Assembly: GCA_012514855.1 (NCBI GenBank)
Contig: JAAYZL010000413.1
Location: forward strand, 1 to 7,294
Length of the DNA: 7,294 nucleotides
Source: Clostridiales bacterium
GTDB taxonomy: Bacteria > Bacillota_A > Clostridia > Christensenellales > Aristaeellaceae
Direction of reading: 5' to 3'
Every line of letters begins with the position of its first letter. The stretch's first letter is position 1. Both the position numbers and the translations under genes were made by a program. Positions 6,761 to 7,294 of the stretch are shown here, piece after piece. The notes under the pieces are model-generated. The model was not told where the DNA came from. It saw only the letters and a list, made by a program, of their open reading frames with translations, and ran no database searches.

Positions 6761-6765
6761 AATAT

Positions 6766-6785
6766 GCTTTGAAAAAGCGGTTTTC
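6766..6785 (+). terminator. Possible weak terminator after hpt
   Basis: GCTTT and AAAGC form a 5-bp stem with a GAA loop (6766-6778), followed by GGTTTTC. A competing stem pairs GAAAA (6771-6775) with TTTTC (6781-6785). Both are short and AT-rich, and the region also holds the -35 element of the ftsH promoter, so read-through from hpt into ftsH is likely. Confidence 0.25.
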
Positions 6786-6797
6786 TGCTGATATAAT
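6769..6797 (+). promoter_or_regulatory. Sigma-A-like promoter for ftsH
   Basis: TTGAAA (6769-6774) and a perfect TATAAT (6792-6797) lie 17 bases apart, the best promoter match in the window. Transcription would start near 6804 and give a leader of about 57 bases. The leader contains two small hairpins: ACGCTCG with CGGGCGT (6807-6829) and CGCTT with AAGCG (6836-6848), the latter overlapping the start of the ribosome binding site. Confidence 0.75.
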
Positions 6798-6860
6798 AGA
6801 TGGGGTACGCTCGGGAGTTTTTCGGGCGTGCGCAACGCTTCGAAAGCGAGGAACCGAATT

Positions 6861-7294
6861 TTGAGAAAACCCGAGAAGAAAAACCTGTTGCAGGGGCCGC
6901 TGCTATACCTGATCCTGCTGCTCGTGATTCTTTGGATGGTGCAGCTTCTGGGCTCGCCCACCACGGATAAAATTGAAGAGCTGAAGTACTCTACGCTTTT
7001 GAAGTGGGTGGAGGCCGACCTGAAGGCCGACGCCGGCATGCCCCTTGCCACGGACGAGGTCGGAAAGACGATCGAAAACGTCATCATCACGAAGTCGACT
7101 TTGATCGCGCGCACGGAGAACAGCCAGATTCCGGTCGGCGAGTTCGGCGCGCGCTACGACCTGACCGCCACGATCCCGAGCGAGGAACAGTTTTACAAGG
7201 ACGTCAACCTGATCTACGAACAGGTGCTCGGCCGCGCGGTCAGCCCGACCGACTATGCCTTTGAGATAGAGACGAAGCTCCCCGCGCCGACGCC
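6861..7294 (+). CDS. ftsH: FtsH ATP-dependent membrane zinc protease, 5' part
   Basis: An open frame of 144 codons that runs off the window. It begins with a TTG: GAGGA (6848-6852) lies eight bases upstream, and the next in-frame ATG falls inside the membrane segment. The product begins with the basic stretch RKPEKKN, then a transmembrane helix (GPLLYLILLLVILWMVQLLG, about 12-31), then an extracytoplasmic segment with IEELKYSTLLKWVEAD, which resembles the FtsH external domain (typically YSEFL...V near this point), and ends near KLPAPTP, probably close to the second membrane helix. The AAA ATPase and the zinc protease domain with its HEXXH site would lie beyond the window. The call rests on this layout and on the conserved tilS-hpt-ftsH order. 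FtsH degrades membrane and regulatory proteins; in B. subtilis it also affects entry into sporulation. Confidence 0.85.
   Translation, partial: MRKPEKKNLLQGPLLYLILLLVILWMVQLLGSPTTDKIEELKYSTLLKWVEADLKADAGMPLATDEVGKTIENVIITKSTLIARTENSQIPVGEFGARYDLTATIPSEEQFYKDVNLIYEQVLGRAVSPTDYAFEIETKLPAPT

Overview
The window is GC-rich chromosomal DNA from what looks like an endospore-forming Firmicute, probably a high-GC member of the Clostridia. The evidence is an adjacent spoIVB and spo0A-like gene pair (the order found in Bacillus and Clostridia), a tilS-hpt-ftsH cluster of the Firmicute type, strong AGGAGG-like ribosome binding sites, sigma-A-like promoters of the TTGAAA-N17-TATAAT type, and GTG and TTG start codons. 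No genus can be named from the sequence. There are no mobile elements, CRISPR arrays, tRNAs or rRNAs that I can see.

Left half (1-3314, minus strand): read in the direction of transcription it is spoIVB (3314 to 2046), an 85-base gap with a possible sigma-H-type promoter, a spo0A-like regulator gene (1960 to 1217) and deoB, phosphopentomutase (1220 to 42). The spo0A-like stop and the deoB start overlap as ATGA. The main surprise is the Spo0A-like protein. Its C-terminal DNA-binding domain is clearly of the Spo0A family. Its receiver domain has lost the phosphoacceptor Asp (Ser instead), the acidic pair (Glu-Pro) and the switch Lys (Arg). Its recognition helix also differs from that of B. subtilis at an Arg thought to read DNA bases.

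Middle (3315-3572): a divergent intergenic region. It carries a long inverted repeat close to the spoIVB start, two rightward sigma-A-like promoters, and a UUCG-loop hairpin between them.

Right half (3573-7294, plus strand): an exported DUF3887-type alpha/beta hydrolase, tilS (tRNA-Ile lysidine synthase, GTG start, overlapping the hydrolase by 22 bases), hpt (hypoxanthine phosphoribosyltransferase), then a strong promoter and the 5' part of ftsH (TTG start), which runs off the window. tilS, hpt and ftsH are housekeeping genes that are neighbours in many Firmicutes. The hydrolase in front and the sporulation genes diverging from it are the less usual parts.

The left genes would act in sporulation control (Spo0A at entry, SpoIVB in the late forespore signal that activates sigma-K) and in nucleoside catabolism. 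The right genes serve tRNA modification, purine salvage and membrane proteolysis.
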